Source: Ruania zhangjianzhongii (GTDB lineage Bacteria > Actinomycetota > Actinomycetes > Actinomycetales > Beutenbergiaceae). Taken from it: a DNA stretch of 64,000 bases. Numbering within the stretch: the first letter of the stretch is position 1; each line of letters starts with the position of its first letter. Positions 36,775 through 45,205 of the stretch are shown here, piece by piece. The notes beneath the pieces were generated by a model. The model made no database searches and was not told the origin of the DNA. It saw nothing but the letters and a program-made list of their open reading frames with translations. Made by a program: the position numbers and the translations under genes. The DNA is taken from NCBI RefSeq assembly GCF_008000995.1, contig NZ_CP042828.1:558001-622000 (forward strand), in the 5' to 3' direction.

Positions 36775-37740
36775 TCACCAATCGGCAGAGATGACAACGG
36801 AGTCGAGGTAGAGGAAGTTGCGCACCCCGGAGAGGGTGCGGACGGAGAAGTAGAAGTTCAGCAGGTTGTCGAGAGACTCGTACGGTTCGTCGTAGGCGGG
36901 CACGGGGACGTCGCTCATGTCGATCAGCCGGTCGTTGAGCTGGAACTCCACGTTCGTCCGGGTCTCGGTGTCGATGACCCACCGCAGGTAGTGCCAGTTC
37001 ACCTTCGTGGGCACCTCGTTGAAGCACATCTCGATCGGCTCGCCGAGGTAGCGCCAGTCATCGGGGTTGGGCGCGGTGAAATCAGCCGCGTACGGGAGGG
37101 CGAACTTTCCCTCGAGGTGCTCCTTCGGCGTCGGCTCGGTGACCAGCGGATAGCTGAGCCGGCGCACCAGGTTGCCGTCGGTGTCGGTGTTCTGGAACCG
37201 GGCCACGGTGTGATAGCGGATCCCGCCGTCACCGCACAGGTCGGTCGCCACGGTGAACGCACCGAACTGCGCCTCGGACGGGTGCAGGTTTCCGTCCCAC
37301 TCCACGCCGCCGTACTGGTCGTCAGACTCCTCGCCGCCCAGCTGGGCCTCAGCCTTGTAGGTGAGATACGCCTCGATCTGCAGTCGGCCGCGACCGGCCA
37401 TGGTGAGCCGTCGGATCGCGGTCGAGGTGTGCCCGGGATACGGGCGGGTGGCGAGCTTGAGCGAGTAAGTGCCAGTCATCGCGCCGTGCGTGCCGGTGTC
37501 GAAGAAGGTCGCGTTGGACAGCTGCGGCGGACGGAAGTCGCGCATGTGGGCATCCACGGTGTCCAGATCGCCGCGACCGTTGAAGTTGCCGATCAGCTCG
37601 GTCCACCCGTTCGTGCCCTCGTTGAAGTCGTCGAGGGTGAGGATCCGCGGCAGCGGATTGAATTTCGAGAGCCGGACGTCGGAGGCGCGGATGGCGGTGC
37701 GCATCGCCGAGGTCAGGGCAGCGGTGTCGACCGAGGTCAC
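36775..37740 (-). CDS. Beta-sandwich (LamG/jelly-roll-like) protein of unknown function
   Basis: A 321-residue protein opening the minus-strand sulfatase operon. GTG 37740 has AAGGAG 8 bases upstream; ATG 37782 is an alternative. The sequence is rich in aromatic beta strands (GTYSLKLATRPYPGHTSTAI, YHTVARFQNTD, VNWHYLRWVIDTETRTNVEF, NFYFSVRTLSG), like concanavalin-type laminarinase/lectin sandwiches. I see no catalytic motif and no signal peptide. It may bind or act on the imported carbohydrate-like compound. I could not assign it to a named family. Confidence 0.6.
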   Translation of the reverse strand: MTSVDTAALTSAMRTAIRASDVRLSKFNPLPRILTLDDFNEGTNGWTELIGNFNGRGDLDTVDAHMRDFRPPQLSNATFFDTGTHGAMTGTYSLKLATRPYPGHTSTAIRRLTMAGRGRLQIEAYLTYKAEAQLGGEESDDQYGGVEWDGNLHPSEAQFGAFTVATDLCGDGGIRYHTVARFQNTDTDGNLVRRLSYPLVTEPTPKEHLEGKFALPYAADFTAPNPDDWRYLGEPIEMCFNEVPTKVNWHYLRWVIDTETRTNVEFQLNDRLIDMSDVPVPAYDEPYESLDNLLNFYFSVRTLSGVRNFLYLDSVVISADW

Positions 37741-37805
37741 CTGGTTCACTCCTTGCTCGCCCGCTGGGGGCGTAGGACTCATACCGGCGGATGCCGGAAC
37801 AGCAA

Positions 37806-37985
37806 CATTAGCGCTAATGCTTGGTGATTGGCAAGGGTGGTGGCTCGACGCGCGATTGGTGGCGATTACTGCATGACCTCGGCGGCCTGAAAACGTATAG
37901 AGGCAGGTCAGAGCCATAGTTTGCAGATCCTGTTGACCTTCGTCGGCTCGGGTGCCAGACTGCGTGAACGCTAATGTTAATGTTT
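37806..37985. promoter_or_regulatory. Divergent promoter region with LacI-type palindromes
   Basis: CATTAGCGCTAATG (37806-37819) is a perfect 14-base palindrome. AACGCTAATGTTAATGTT (37968-37985) repeats the CGCTAATG half. TTGACC (37934-37939) and CAGACT (37957-37962) at 17 bases form a fair promoter toward the ABC operon, with the second site over the transcription start. The region is AT-richer than its surroundings. The LacI regulator encoded at 33856-34908 is the natural candidate to bind both sites and control both divergent operons. Confidence 0.65.
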
Positions 37986-38008
37986 TGAGAGGCGTTCGAG
38001 GGAGAACA

Positions 38009-38047
38009 TGACGCGCTTGCTGAAGCACCCGGTCGAGGAGGCCTGAT
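38009..38047 (+). CDS. 12-residue leader peptide coupled to the ABC operon
   Basis: GAGGGAG at 37999-38005 precedes ATG 38009, which opens a 12-codon frame (MTRLLKHPVEEA). Its TGA at 38045-38047 overlaps the permease ATG (TGATG). The permease ribosome binding site GAGGAGG lies inside the leader codons for Glu-Glu. The arrangement suggests translational coupling; no run of a single amino acid that would indicate classical attenuation is present. Confidence 0.45.
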
Positions 38048-38972
38048 GGGTGCCTATCTCGTCCGGAGGCTGGTGTTCTCCGTCTTCATCCTCTGGGGTG
38101 CGGTGTCGATCATCTTCGTGGTGCTCCGGCTGATCCCGTCCGATCCGGCGCGGCTGATCCTGGGCTCCGACGCCACCGAGGCCGAGGTGGAGGTGCTGCG
38201 CGATCAGATGGGACTGAACGAGCCGCTGATCGCCCAGTACTGGACCTACGTCCGAGACCTCGTCCGGCTCGACTTCGGTGACTCCTACCGGCAGCAACGA
38301 GACGCCTTCGAGCTGGTCCTCGAGCGCCTGCCGGCCACGTTGGAGCTGGCCATCGTCGCCCTCGTCATCGCACTGGTGACCGGCGTCCTGCTCGGGGTCC
38401 TGGCCGCGCTGAAGGTGAACAAGCTCACCGACCGAATCGTCTCGGTCGCCTCGCTCCTGGCGCAGTCGCTGCCGTCCTTCTGGATCGGCATCGTGTTCAT
38501 CCTGGTCTTCTCCCGGGGCCTCCAGGTGCTGCCGAGCGGCGGCACCGGATCGCCGGCGCACATGGTGCTGCCGGCGGTCACGTTGGCGATGCCCATGCTC
38601 GCGATCCTGATCAGGATGACCCGCAGTGGACTGCTGGAGGTCATCCACGAGGGCTACATCCAGACGGCCCGTGCGAAGGGGCTGTCCGAGCGAGTGGTGA
38701 TCTTTCCGCATGCGATCCGCAATGCACTGATCCCGATCGTGACCATCGTCGGCCTGCAGTTCGGTGGACTGCTGGCCGGCTCGGTGATCGTGGAGATGGT
38801 GTTCAGCTGGCCGGGCATCGGGCGGCTGCTCATCGAGTCGATCGGCCAGCGGGACTACAACGTGGTCCAGGCCGCGATCCTGGTGATCGCCGCCGGGTTC
38901 GTGTTCGCGAACCTCCTGGTCGACATCCTCTACGGCTACCTCGACCCGCGAGTGAGGTTGGTATCCCGATGA
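38046..38972 (+). CDS. ABC transporter permease (DppB/OppB type)
   Basis: A 308-residue inner-membrane permease of the peptide/nickel/oligosaccharide family with six predicted helices. It starts MGAYLVRRLVFSVFILWGAV and has LPATLELAIVALVIALVTG and the EAA loop (TARAKGLSERVVIFPHAIRN) that contacts the ATPases. It is followed by its partner permease with a 4-base overlap. Members of this family import peptides but also many oligosaccharides and opines, so the substrate is not restricted to peptides. Confidence 0.92.
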   Translation: MGAYLVRRLVFSVFILWGAVSIIFVVLRLIPSDPARLILGSDATEAEVEVLRDQMGLNEPLIAQYWTYVRDLVRLDFGDSYRQQRDAFELVLERLPATLELAIVALVIALVTGVLLGVLAALKVNKLTDRIVSVASLLAQSLPSFWIGIVFILVFSRGLQVLPSGGTGSPAHMVLPAVTLAMPMLAILIRMTRSGLLEVIHEGYIQTARAKGLSERVVIFPHAIRNALIPIVTIVGLQFGGLLAGSVIVEMVFSWPGIGRLLIESIGQRDYNVVQAAILVIAAGFVFANLLVDILYGYLDPRVRLVSR

Positions 38973-39871
38973 CTACAGAGACTGCAGGTGTCGAGCGTGA
39001 GGTCAGCCGGTCGTTCGCGCGGCTGAGGCGCCGTTCGTCGAACACCGCCGGCCGCCGGCGGATCATCGTCTGCCTGATCATCGTGGCCGGCTACGTCCTG
39101 GTCGCGATCGTGGGGCCGATGCTGGTGGACTACAACCCGGTACAGACCTACACCCAGGACCGGCTGCTGCCCCCGGGGAGCACCACCTCCCAAGGGATAG
39201 CCCTGCTCGGGACCGACCAGGTGGGTCAGGACATCCTGAGCCAGATGATGCTCGGTGCACGGGTCTCGATCACTGTCGGCGCCGGGACGTTGCTGCTGGC
39301 CGGCATCATCGGCGTCACCGTCGGACTGATCGCGGGATACCGCGGTGGCTGGGTCGACGCCGTTCTGATGCGGCTGGCTGACATCCAGCTCTCCTTCCCG
39401 TCGATCCTGCTCGCCATCCTGATCGCGGCCGTGGTCGGCCCGAGCGTGGTGAACGTGATCGTGGTGCTGGCGATCACCAACTGGGTGACGTTCGCTCGGG
39501 TGACGCGCAGTCAGGTGCTGACCGTGAAGAACCGGGAGTACGTGGACGCGGCGCGGACTCTCGGTGCCGGGCACCTGCACCTGGCGATCCGGACCATCTT
39601 CCCGGCCTGCCTAGCGCCCATCCTGGTCGTCGCCACTGTCGAGCTGGGGCACGTCATCCTCGCCGAGGCCTCCCTGTCGTTCCTCGGACTCGGCGTCCCC
39701 ACGGATGTCCCGAGCTGGGGTACCACGATCGCCAACGGCCGCTCCTATCTCGGCGACGCGTGGTGGATCTCCACACTGCCGGGGTTGGCCCTGGCCGGTC
39801 TGGTGCTCACCTGCGGGCTGCTCGGCGATGCGATGCGAGACCGGTACGACCCGAAGCTGAGGAGCATGTGA
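38969..39871 (+). CDS. ABC transporter permease (DppC/OppC type)
   Basis: A 300-residue second permease of the same importer. A cytoplasmic basic N-terminus precedes the first helix (IIVCLIIVAGYVLVAIVGPM). The periplasmic LLGTDQVGQDILSQMMLGAR and the EAA loop (YVDAARTLGAGHLHLAIRTI) are typical of DppC, as is the late ASLSFLGLGVPTDVPSWG. It overlaps the upstream permease by ATGA and shares one base with the next start, so expression is tightly coupled. Confidence 0.92.
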   Translation: MTTETAGVEREVSRSFARLRRRSSNTAGRRRIIVCLIIVAGYVLVAIVGPMLVDYNPVQTYTQDRLLPPGSTTSQGIALLGTDQVGQDILSQMMLGARVSITVGAGTLLLAGIIGVTVGLIAGYRGGWVDAVLMRLADIQLSFPSILLAILIAAVVGPSVVNVIVVLAITNWVTFARVTRSQVLTVKNREYVDAARTLGAGHLHLAIRTIFPACLAPILVVATVELGHVILAEASLSFLGLGVPTDVPSWGTTIANGRSYLGDAWWISTLPGLALAGLVLTCGLLGDAMRDRYDPKLRSM

Positions 39872-40866
39872 TGGGCGAGGCGCTGCTCGCGATCGACAGT
39901 CTCCAGGTGGAGTTCGCCACCCGGGACGGGCGGATCCGCCCGCTCGACGGGGTGAGTCTGGAGATCGCCGCCGGTGAGACCGTGGCGCTGCTCGGCGAGT
40001 CGGGCAGTGGAAAGTCGGTCACTGCGCAGGCGATCATGGGGTTGCTGCCGCAGCCGGCCGGGCAGATCGTCGGCGGGCGGATCGCCTTCGATGGGCACGA
40101 GCTCACCGCGCTGGCACCGGAAAAGGTGCGCGCACTGTGCGGCACCCGGATCGCGATGATCTTCCAGGACCCGCTGAGCTCGCTCAACCCGGTATTCCGG
40201 GTAGGTGACCAGGTGGCGGAGCCGTTGCGGCGTCGGCTCGGGATGGGACGGCGCGAGGCGAGGGGCCGCGCCCTGGAGCTGCTCCACCGGGTCGGGATCC
40301 CGGACGCTGAGCACCGGATGCAGCACTACCCGCACCAGTTCTCGGGCGGGCAGCGGCAACGGATCATGATCGCGATGGCGCTCACCCTCGACCCCGATCT
40401 GCTGATCGCCGACGAGCCGACCACCGCGCTGGACGTGACGGTGCAGGCGCAGATCATGAACCTGCTGCGAGAGCTGCAGGACGAGCGGGGAATGGCGATC
40501 ATGCTGATCACCCACGACCTCGGCGTGGTGGCCGATGTCGCCTCTCGGGCCGTCGTGCTCTACGCCGGCCGGGTGGCCGAGCAGGGCCCGATCCGGGAGG
40601 TCTACGACCACTCCGCACATCCCTACACCGAAGGTCTGCTGGCCTCCATCCCGCAGTCGGAGCAGGGCAGAGGCCGGTTGACGCCGATCACCGGGGTGCC
40701 GCCGAACCCGGTCGCGTTCCCGCCGGGCTGCCGCTTCCACCCGCGCTGCCCCTACGCCCAGGACCGGTGCCTCGAGGACCTGCCGGAGCTCCGGCACCCC
40801 GAGGGCTGGGCCGCGGACCAGTCGGCGGCGTGCCACTTCACGGAGGAGGTGCTCGGTCGTGGCTGA
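39871..40866 (+). CDS. ABC transporter ATP-binding protein (DppD/OppD type)
   Basis: A 331-residue ATPase with Walker A GESGSGKS, signature SGGQRQR and Walker B LLIADEP, the switch His in LITHDLGVV. The C-terminal oligopeptide-type extension has the Cys cluster [16 protein letters not shown], which in OppD/DppD relatives may bind an iron-sulfur cluster. ATG 39871 overlaps the previous stop; the open frame extending further upstream is a shadow. It pairs with the following ATPase. Confidence 0.92.
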   Translation: MGEALLAIDSLQVEFATRDGRIRPLDGVSLEIAAGETVALLGESGSGKSVTAQAIMGLLPQPAGQIVGGRIAFDGHELTALAPEKVRALCGTRIAMIFQDPLSSLNPVFRVGDQVAEPLRRRLGMGRREARGRALELLHRVGIPDAEHRMQHYPHQFSGGQRQRIMIAMALTLDPDLLIADEPTTALDVTVQAQIMNLLRELQDERGMAIMLITHDLGVVADVASRAVVLYAGRVAEQGPIREVYDHSAHPYTEGLLASIPQSEQGRGRLTPITGVPPNPVAFPPGCRFHPRCPYAQDRCLEDLPELRHPEGWAADQSAACHFTEEVLGRG

Positions 40867-41677
40867 ACCGCTACTGCGAGTACGTGACCTGGTCACCACC
40901 TATCCGATCCGCTCGGCGCTGCTGCGTCGAACGATCGGTGAGGTGCGCGCCGTCGACGGCGTGAGCTTCGACATCCCCCGCGGCCAGACTGTTGGTCTGG
41001 TGGGCGAGTCCGGGTCCGGCAAGTCCACCCTTGCCCGGACGGTGGTCGGCCTGGAACGGGCGGACGCGGGCACGATCGAGTTCGACGGGCATGACCTCGT
41101 CGGCCTGTCGCCGAAGCAGATGCGGCCGCTGCGCCGGGACATCCAGATGGTCTTCCAGGATCCGTACACCGCACTCAACCCGCGGCTGACCGTGCGGGAG
41201 ATCCTGTCCGAGGCCTGGCGTATCCATCCCGACCTGTTGCCGGCGAAGGACTGGGAGGAGGAGGTGCGCCACCTGCTGGACATCGTCGGGCTCGACCCGC
41301 TCTATGCCGACCGCTACCCGCACCAGTTCTCCGGCGGGCAGCGCCAGCGCATCGGGATCGCGCGTGCGCTCGCGGTCCGGCCGAAGCTCATCGTCTGTGA
41401 CGAGGCGGTCTCCGCTCTCGACGTCTCGGTGCAGGCACAGGTGCTGAACCTGCTCGACGATCTGCAGGCCGAGCTCGGCCTGACGTACCTGTTCATCGCG
41501 CATGACCTGTCGGTCGTGCGGCACATCAGCGACGAGGTGATCGTGATGAACCACGGTGAGGTCGTCGAGCACGCGTCGACCGAGCAGCTGTTCGCCCATC
41601 CGCAGCACGACTACACGAAGACCCTGCTGGCCGCCGTCCCGGTGGTACGGCCCTGGAGCTCGGGGAGCGCAGCATGA
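40859..41677 (+). CDS. ABC transporter ATP-binding protein (DppF/OppF type)
   Basis: A 272-residue second ATPase. It has Walker [10 protein letters not shown], signature SGGQRQR, Walker B LIVCDEAVSALD and the switch in FIAHDLSVVRHI. It lacks the long Cys-rich C-terminus of typical OppF proteins (about 310-330 residues), ending shortly after the helical domain. GTG 40859 lies within the end of the preceding gene, an 8-base overlap. It completes a four-subunit importer with the binding protein at 43302-44825. Confidence 0.9.
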   Translation: MAEPLLRVRDLVTTYPIRSALLRRTIGEVRAVDGVSFDIPRGQTVGLVGESGSGKSTLARTVVGLERADAGTIEFDGHDLVGLSPKQMRPLRRDIQMVFQDPYTALNPRLTVREILSEAWRIHPDLLPAKDWEEEVRHLLDIVGLDPLYADRYPHQFSGGQRQRIGIARALAVRPKLIVCDEAVSALDVSVQAQVLNLLDDLQAELGLTYLFIAHDLSVVRHISDEVIVMNHGEVVEHASTEQLFAHPQHDYTKTLLAAVPVVRPWSSGSAA

Positions 41678-42318
41678 CGGTGATCATCCACCTCGTCCGG
41701 CACGGCGAGGCCGTGTGGAACGCTGAGGGCAAGTACCAGGGTCAGGCCGACTCCGGACTCACCGCTCTCGGTCGCCAGCAGGCGCAGAGCGCCGCAGCGT
41801 GGCTGCAGGAGCTGCCCCGTCTCGACGGCGTGGCGTGCAGTGATCTGCCCCGTGTGCGGGATACCGCCGCGCCCTTCCTCGCGGCAACGGGACAGCAGGC
41901 GAGGATCGATGCGCGGCTGCGGGAGATCGATGTCGGGACCTGGGCCGGGCGCACCTTCGGCGACGTCGCTCGAGACGAACCGGACGTCGTCGCCGCCGTA
42001 GCCCGGGGTGAGGACCTGCGCCGTGGCGGCGGAGAGACGTTCGCCGAAACCCGCCACCGGGTGACGTCCGCACTGGACGACCTCGCCGCCGCGCACGAGA
42101 GCGGTGCCGTGCTGGTCGTCTTCAGCCATGGCGGCCCGATCCGGCTCGCTGCGGCGGCAGCGCTGGGACTGCCCAGTCCTGGCCACCACCGGATCGCCTC
42201 CCCGGGCAACTGCTCGGTCACCACCCTGACCTGGGGACCGCCGGCCCTGCTCGGCTACAACTGCCCGACCGAGCGGGGCGCTGGTCCCGCCCCAGCCCGC
42301 CGAGAGGAGTCAGCATGA
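41674..42318 (+). CDS. Histidine phosphatase (phosphoglycerate-mutase-like) family protein
   Basis: A 214-residue branch-1 histidine phosphatase. The nucleophile is in IHLVRHGEAVWN, followed by GQADSGLTALGRQQAQ; the second catalytic His is in VFSHGGPIRLAAAA. It hydrolyses phosphomonoesters on small molecules in the cytoplasm. It overlaps both neighbours by ATGA. With the EEP phosphoesterase next to it, it suggests that the imported compound or its product carries phosphate. Confidence 0.88.
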   Translation: MTVIIHLVRHGEAVWNAEGKYQGQADSGLTALGRQQAQSAAAWLQELPRLDGVACSDLPRVRDTAAPFLAATGQQARIDARLREIDVGTWAGRTFGDVARDEPDVVAAVARGEDLRRGGGETFAETRHRVTSALDDLAAAHESGAVLVVFSHGGPIRLAAAAALGLPSPGHHRIASPGNCSVTTLTWGPPALLGYNCPTERGAGPAPARREESA

Positions 42319-43094
42319 CACTGACCGCCACCACCTTCATCGCCCAGACCCACAATCTCTGGGGTGACCATGCCGCCGCGGAGCGTTCGGACTCGCTCGA
42401 GGCGCTCTACCGGCAACGCCAGCCGGACCTGCTCGCCACCCAGGAGCAGCGATCCTGGTCCCGCGACCTGATCGATGCCGCGATGCCTGAGCACGACCGG
42501 GTCCAGGACGACTTCGCCGGCTGGTCCACCCAGAGCTGCCTGTGGTGGCGCCGGGAGGCGTTCGAGTACCTCGAGCACGGTGCCGACGACGTCGGCATCC
42601 TCTCCCCGGATGCGCGCCTGTTCTGGGTGCGGCTGGCCACGGCCGCCGGGCCGGTGCTGCTCAGCACGGCTCATCTGACCTGGCCCGGTCACCCCCAGGA
42701 GCAGGAGAGCGGGGTCAATCAGCGCACGCCGCAGGCGCGGGCGATCGTCCGGCGTCTCGCCGAGCTCAGCGGGAACGACGCCTGCCTGTTCACCGTGGAC
42801 ATCAACGACATCGGACCGCCGAGCTGGGAACTCGGCAACGGCGGCTTCCTGGACTCGTTCACGGCCCTCGGCCGGCACTCGCCGGTGACTCACCCGGTGG
42901 TCCCGAGCGGGTTTGCCGAGTCGATCGGCACCGGCCTGTCCCCACTGGCCTCACCCCGCAAGGCGATCGACTGGATCTTCCTGCGTGGGCCGGTCCAGGC
43001 GCGCGCCAGTGAGGTGGTCGAGTTCTACCACCGCGGCATCGCCCCCAGCGATCACTACCCCGTGGCCGCCACGCTCACCCTCACCCGGGACTAG
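42315..43094 (+). CDS. Endonuclease/exonuclease/phosphatase (EEP)-family phosphoesterase
   Basis: A 259-residue EEP-fold protein. It has the Asn and Glu metal sites (QTHNLWGDHAAAE, DLLATQEQ) and the terminal PSDHYPVAATLTL with the catalytic Asp-His pair. The internal motif usually read as GDFN is VDIND, a small departure. There is no signal peptide, so it should act in the cytoplasm, likely on a phosphodiester or phosphomonoester of the imported compound rather than on DNA. Its last codons are the source of the downstream 56-bp repeats. Confidence 0.8.
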   Translation: MTLTATTFIAQTHNLWGDHAAAERSDSLEALYRQRQPDLLATQEQRSWSRDLIDAAMPEHDRVQDDFAGWSTQSCLWWRREAFEYLEHGADDVGILSPDARLFWVRLATAAGPVLLSTAHLTWPGHPQEQESGVNQRTPQARAIVRRLAELSGNDACLFTVDINDIGPPSWELGNGGFLDSFTALGRHSPVTHPVVPSGFAESIGTGLSPLASPRKAIDWIFLRGPVQARASEVVEFYHRGIAPSDHYPVAATLTLTRD

Positions 43095-43289
43095 GCCCCA
43101 GGGCCGTTCCGGACACGATCACACACGCTCACCCTCACCCGGGACTAGGCCCGTTAGAGCAGTCCCGGACCCGATCCAACACGCTCACCCTCACCCGGGA
43201 CTAGGCCCGTTAGAGCAGTCCCGGACCCGATCCAACACGCTCACCCTCACCCGGGACTAGGCCCGCTAGAGCAGTCCCGGACCCGATCA
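43071..43289 (+). repeat. 56-bp tandem repeat (four copies) with hairpins
   Basis: Four tandem units start at 43071, 43125, 43181 and 43237. Each begins with ACGCTCACCCTCACCCGGGA and continues to a TAG, duplicating the 3' end of the EEP gene. The last three units are nearly identical. Each of them holds a perfect 8-base hairpin, CCGGGACT...AGTCCCGG (43139-43168, 43195-43224, 43251-43280). They lie between the EEP and binding-protein genes and may set differential expression within the operon. Confidence 0.9.
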
Positions 43290-43301
43290 AAGGAGATGAC
43301 G

Positions 43302-44825
43302 ATGAGAATGACCAGACGCCGTGCCGGACTCGCCGCGGCCTTCGTGGCCACGGCGCTCGCCGTGACCGGATGTACCACCACGAGCCAGGGCGGTGGTGGT
43401 GGCGATGACGTGCCACAGGAGGTTACCTACGTGCCGGCCTTCTTCCCGGTCTCGCTGGACCCGCACAACTTCCCCGCGGAGGAGGGGACGCAGGTCGCCG
43501 CCCAGCAGACCCTCGAGACGCTGGTCACCTACAACGACGGTGAGGCGGCTCCGCTGCTCGCCGAATCGTGGGAGTACTCCGACGACGAGCTCACCTTGAC
43601 CTTCACCCTGCGCGACGACGTGACGTTCAGCGACGGCAGTCCGTTCACCGCCGAGGACGTCAAGGCATCGCTGGACCGGCTGATCGAGCTGGACAAGGCG
43701 CTCGCTCCGTTGTTCGCCGAGGTCACCGAGACCCGCGCCGACGATGAGCACACCTTCTCGATCGTCACCAGCCAGCCGCTCGGCACCCTGCTCGCCTCGA
43801 TGTCGCTGGTGTTCATCGGCCAGGCCGACGCCATGGACGATGAGGCCTACTGGCAGGCTCCGATCGGTACGGGACCGTTCGTCGTCGACGACTACGTGGC
43901 CGACGATCACGTCACCTACTCCCGGAACGACGACTACTGGGGCGAACCGGCCCAGCTGGACTCGCTCGAGATGGTCAACATGCCCGAAGTCGCTGCCCGG
44001 ATGACCGCACTGGAGACCGGTGAGGTCGACGTGGTCTCCTCGATCCCACCGGACCAGGTGTCCAGCATCGAAGGGCAGGAGGGCATCGAGTTTACTCAGG
44101 ACCCCGGCTACCTGTATTACTTCATCTGGTTCAACAACAACGAGCCCCCGTTCGACGACGTTCGCGTGCGGCAGGCGATGTGGCACGCCGTGGACATCGA
44201 GGGCATCGTCGCCGACCTCTACGGCGAGGGCGCCACTCCCGCGGCCGCACCGATCCCGCAGGCCGCGTTCGGCGCCACCGAGAACGAGCCCTACTCCTAC
44301 GACCCGGAGCTCGCACGAGACCTGCTTGCCGAGGCCGGATATGCCGATGGATTCCAGACGTCGATGCACTGGCCACGGGAGGGCGGGCCGAACATCCGCT
44401 CGCTCGCCCAGGCGTTCATCTCGGCGTGGGCCGACGTCGGCATCGAGGTCGAACCCCTGGAGAAGGAGCGCGCTGCCTGGCTGGAGGACTTCGGTTCGAT
44501 GAACTGGGACCTGAACCTGCAGACGAACGCCACGGCCACCGGGGATGCCGACTTCACCCTGAACCGGCTCTACACCTGCGAAGCGGACCGCCTGGGCTAC
44601 TGCAACCCGGAGCTCGACGATACCCTCGCCCAGGCCCGCGCCTCGTTGGATCCGGACGAACGGCTCGAGCTTTACGCCCAGGCGAACGAGATCATGTGGG
44701 AGGACGCCCCGGGCATCTTCCCGGCCGACCTGATGAACAACCTGGCCTATCGCTCGCAGGTGCAGGGACTGGAGCTGCCGCCCACCAACCGGCCGTACTT
44801 CGCCTCGGTCTCGGTCGTGGAGTAA
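43302..44825 (+). CDS. ABC transporter substrate-binding lipoprotein (SBP_bac_5 / DppA-like)
   Basis: A 507-residue binding protein of the cluster C peptide/nickel/oligosaccharide type. ATG 43302 lies 6 bases after AAAGGAG; ATG 43296 is too close. Signal MRMTRRRAGLAAAFVATALA ends in the lipobox AVTGC (Cys24). The family motif appears as TLTFTLRDDVTFSDGSPFTA, followed by WGEPAQLDSLEM and FNNNEPPFDDVRVRQAMWHA. It is the last gene of the operon, placed behind the hairpin repeats, whereas in most such operons the binding protein comes first. Confidence 0.9.
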   Translation: MRMTRRRAGLAAAFVATALAVTGCTTTSQGGGGGDDVPQEVTYVPAFFPVSLDPHNFPAEEGTQVAAQQTLETLVTYNDGEAAPLLAESWEYSDDELTLTFTLRDDVTFSDGSPFTAEDVKASLDRLIELDKALAPLFAEVTETRADDEHTFSIVTSQPLGTLLASMSLVFIGQADAMDDEAYWQAPIGTGPFVVDDYVADDHVTYSRNDDYWGEPAQLDSLEMVNMPEVAARMTALETGEVDVVSSIPPDQVSSIEGQEGIEFTQDPGYLYYFIWFNNNEPPFDDVRVRQAMWHAVDIEGIVADLYGEGATPAAAPIPQAAFGATENEPYSYDPELARDLLAEAGYADGFQTSMHWPREGGPNIRSLAQAFISAWADVGIEVEPLEKERAAWLEDFGSMNWDLNLQTNATATGDADFTLNRLYTCEADRLGYCNPELDDTLAQARASLDPDERLELYAQANEIMWEDAPGIFPADLMNNLAYRSQVQGLELPPTNRPYFASVSVVE

Positions 44826-45019
44826 CGCCGCTGGTCAGCTGCCCACCCCTGAGCGTCGAGCCTCGGCCCGGTCGATCGTTTTCGGCCGGGCCGGGCCGGG
44901 CCGGTCCCAGGGAGCGGGTGGGATCGCCGTGGTACCGCTCGCTGGCGCTTCTCGGCGCCTGACCGCGCGCCGCGACCGTCCTCACGCTACGGTCGGGGCA
45001 CTCGCGTGAGGAGGTCATG

Positions 45020-45148
45020 ATGTCGTCACCAGCCGAGCCCGCCAACGACTACGAGGACGTGCCGTTGCTCGAGGAGGACGAGAACATCCCGCCACGGCCG
45101 GAGGAGGAAGTCGCCGACCTGCTGCGCGCCAAGCCGGACGAGCACTGA
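45020..45148 (+). CDS. Short acidic protein of unknown function
   Basis: A 42-residue frame starting at ATG 45020 (43 residues from ATG 45017), with a strong AGGAGG at 45009-45014. The product is highly acidic (DYEDVPLLEEDENIPPRPEE then EVADLLRAKPDEH) and probably disordered, with no cysteine or membrane helix. It lies between the ABC operon and the WYL regulator and ends just before a 19-bp perfect hairpin. I do not recognise it; the ribosome binding site and terminator make expression likely. Confidence 0.55.
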   Translation: MSSPAEPANDYEDVPLLEEDENIPPRPEEEVADLLRAKPDEH

Positions 45149-45165
45149 CCGGCGATCGCGACTGC

Positions 45166-45205
45166 GTCGTGTGGAACCGGTCACCCGTGACCGGTTCCAC
45201 ACGAC
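45166..45205. terminator. 19-bp perfect bidirectional terminator hairpin
   Basis: 45166-45184 and 45187-45205 are perfect 19-base complementary arms separated by only 2 bases. The stem contains the last codons and stop of the WYL regulator on the minus strand. It lies between convergent transcripts. Its core ACCCGTGACCGGT recurs in another convergent gap at 46868-46880. Confidence 0.8.

Noticed and set aside
42913-43260. Open frame running through the 56-bp repeats
   Set aside because: It is out of frame with the EEP gene, its sequence is just the translated repeat, and it has no ribosome binding site.
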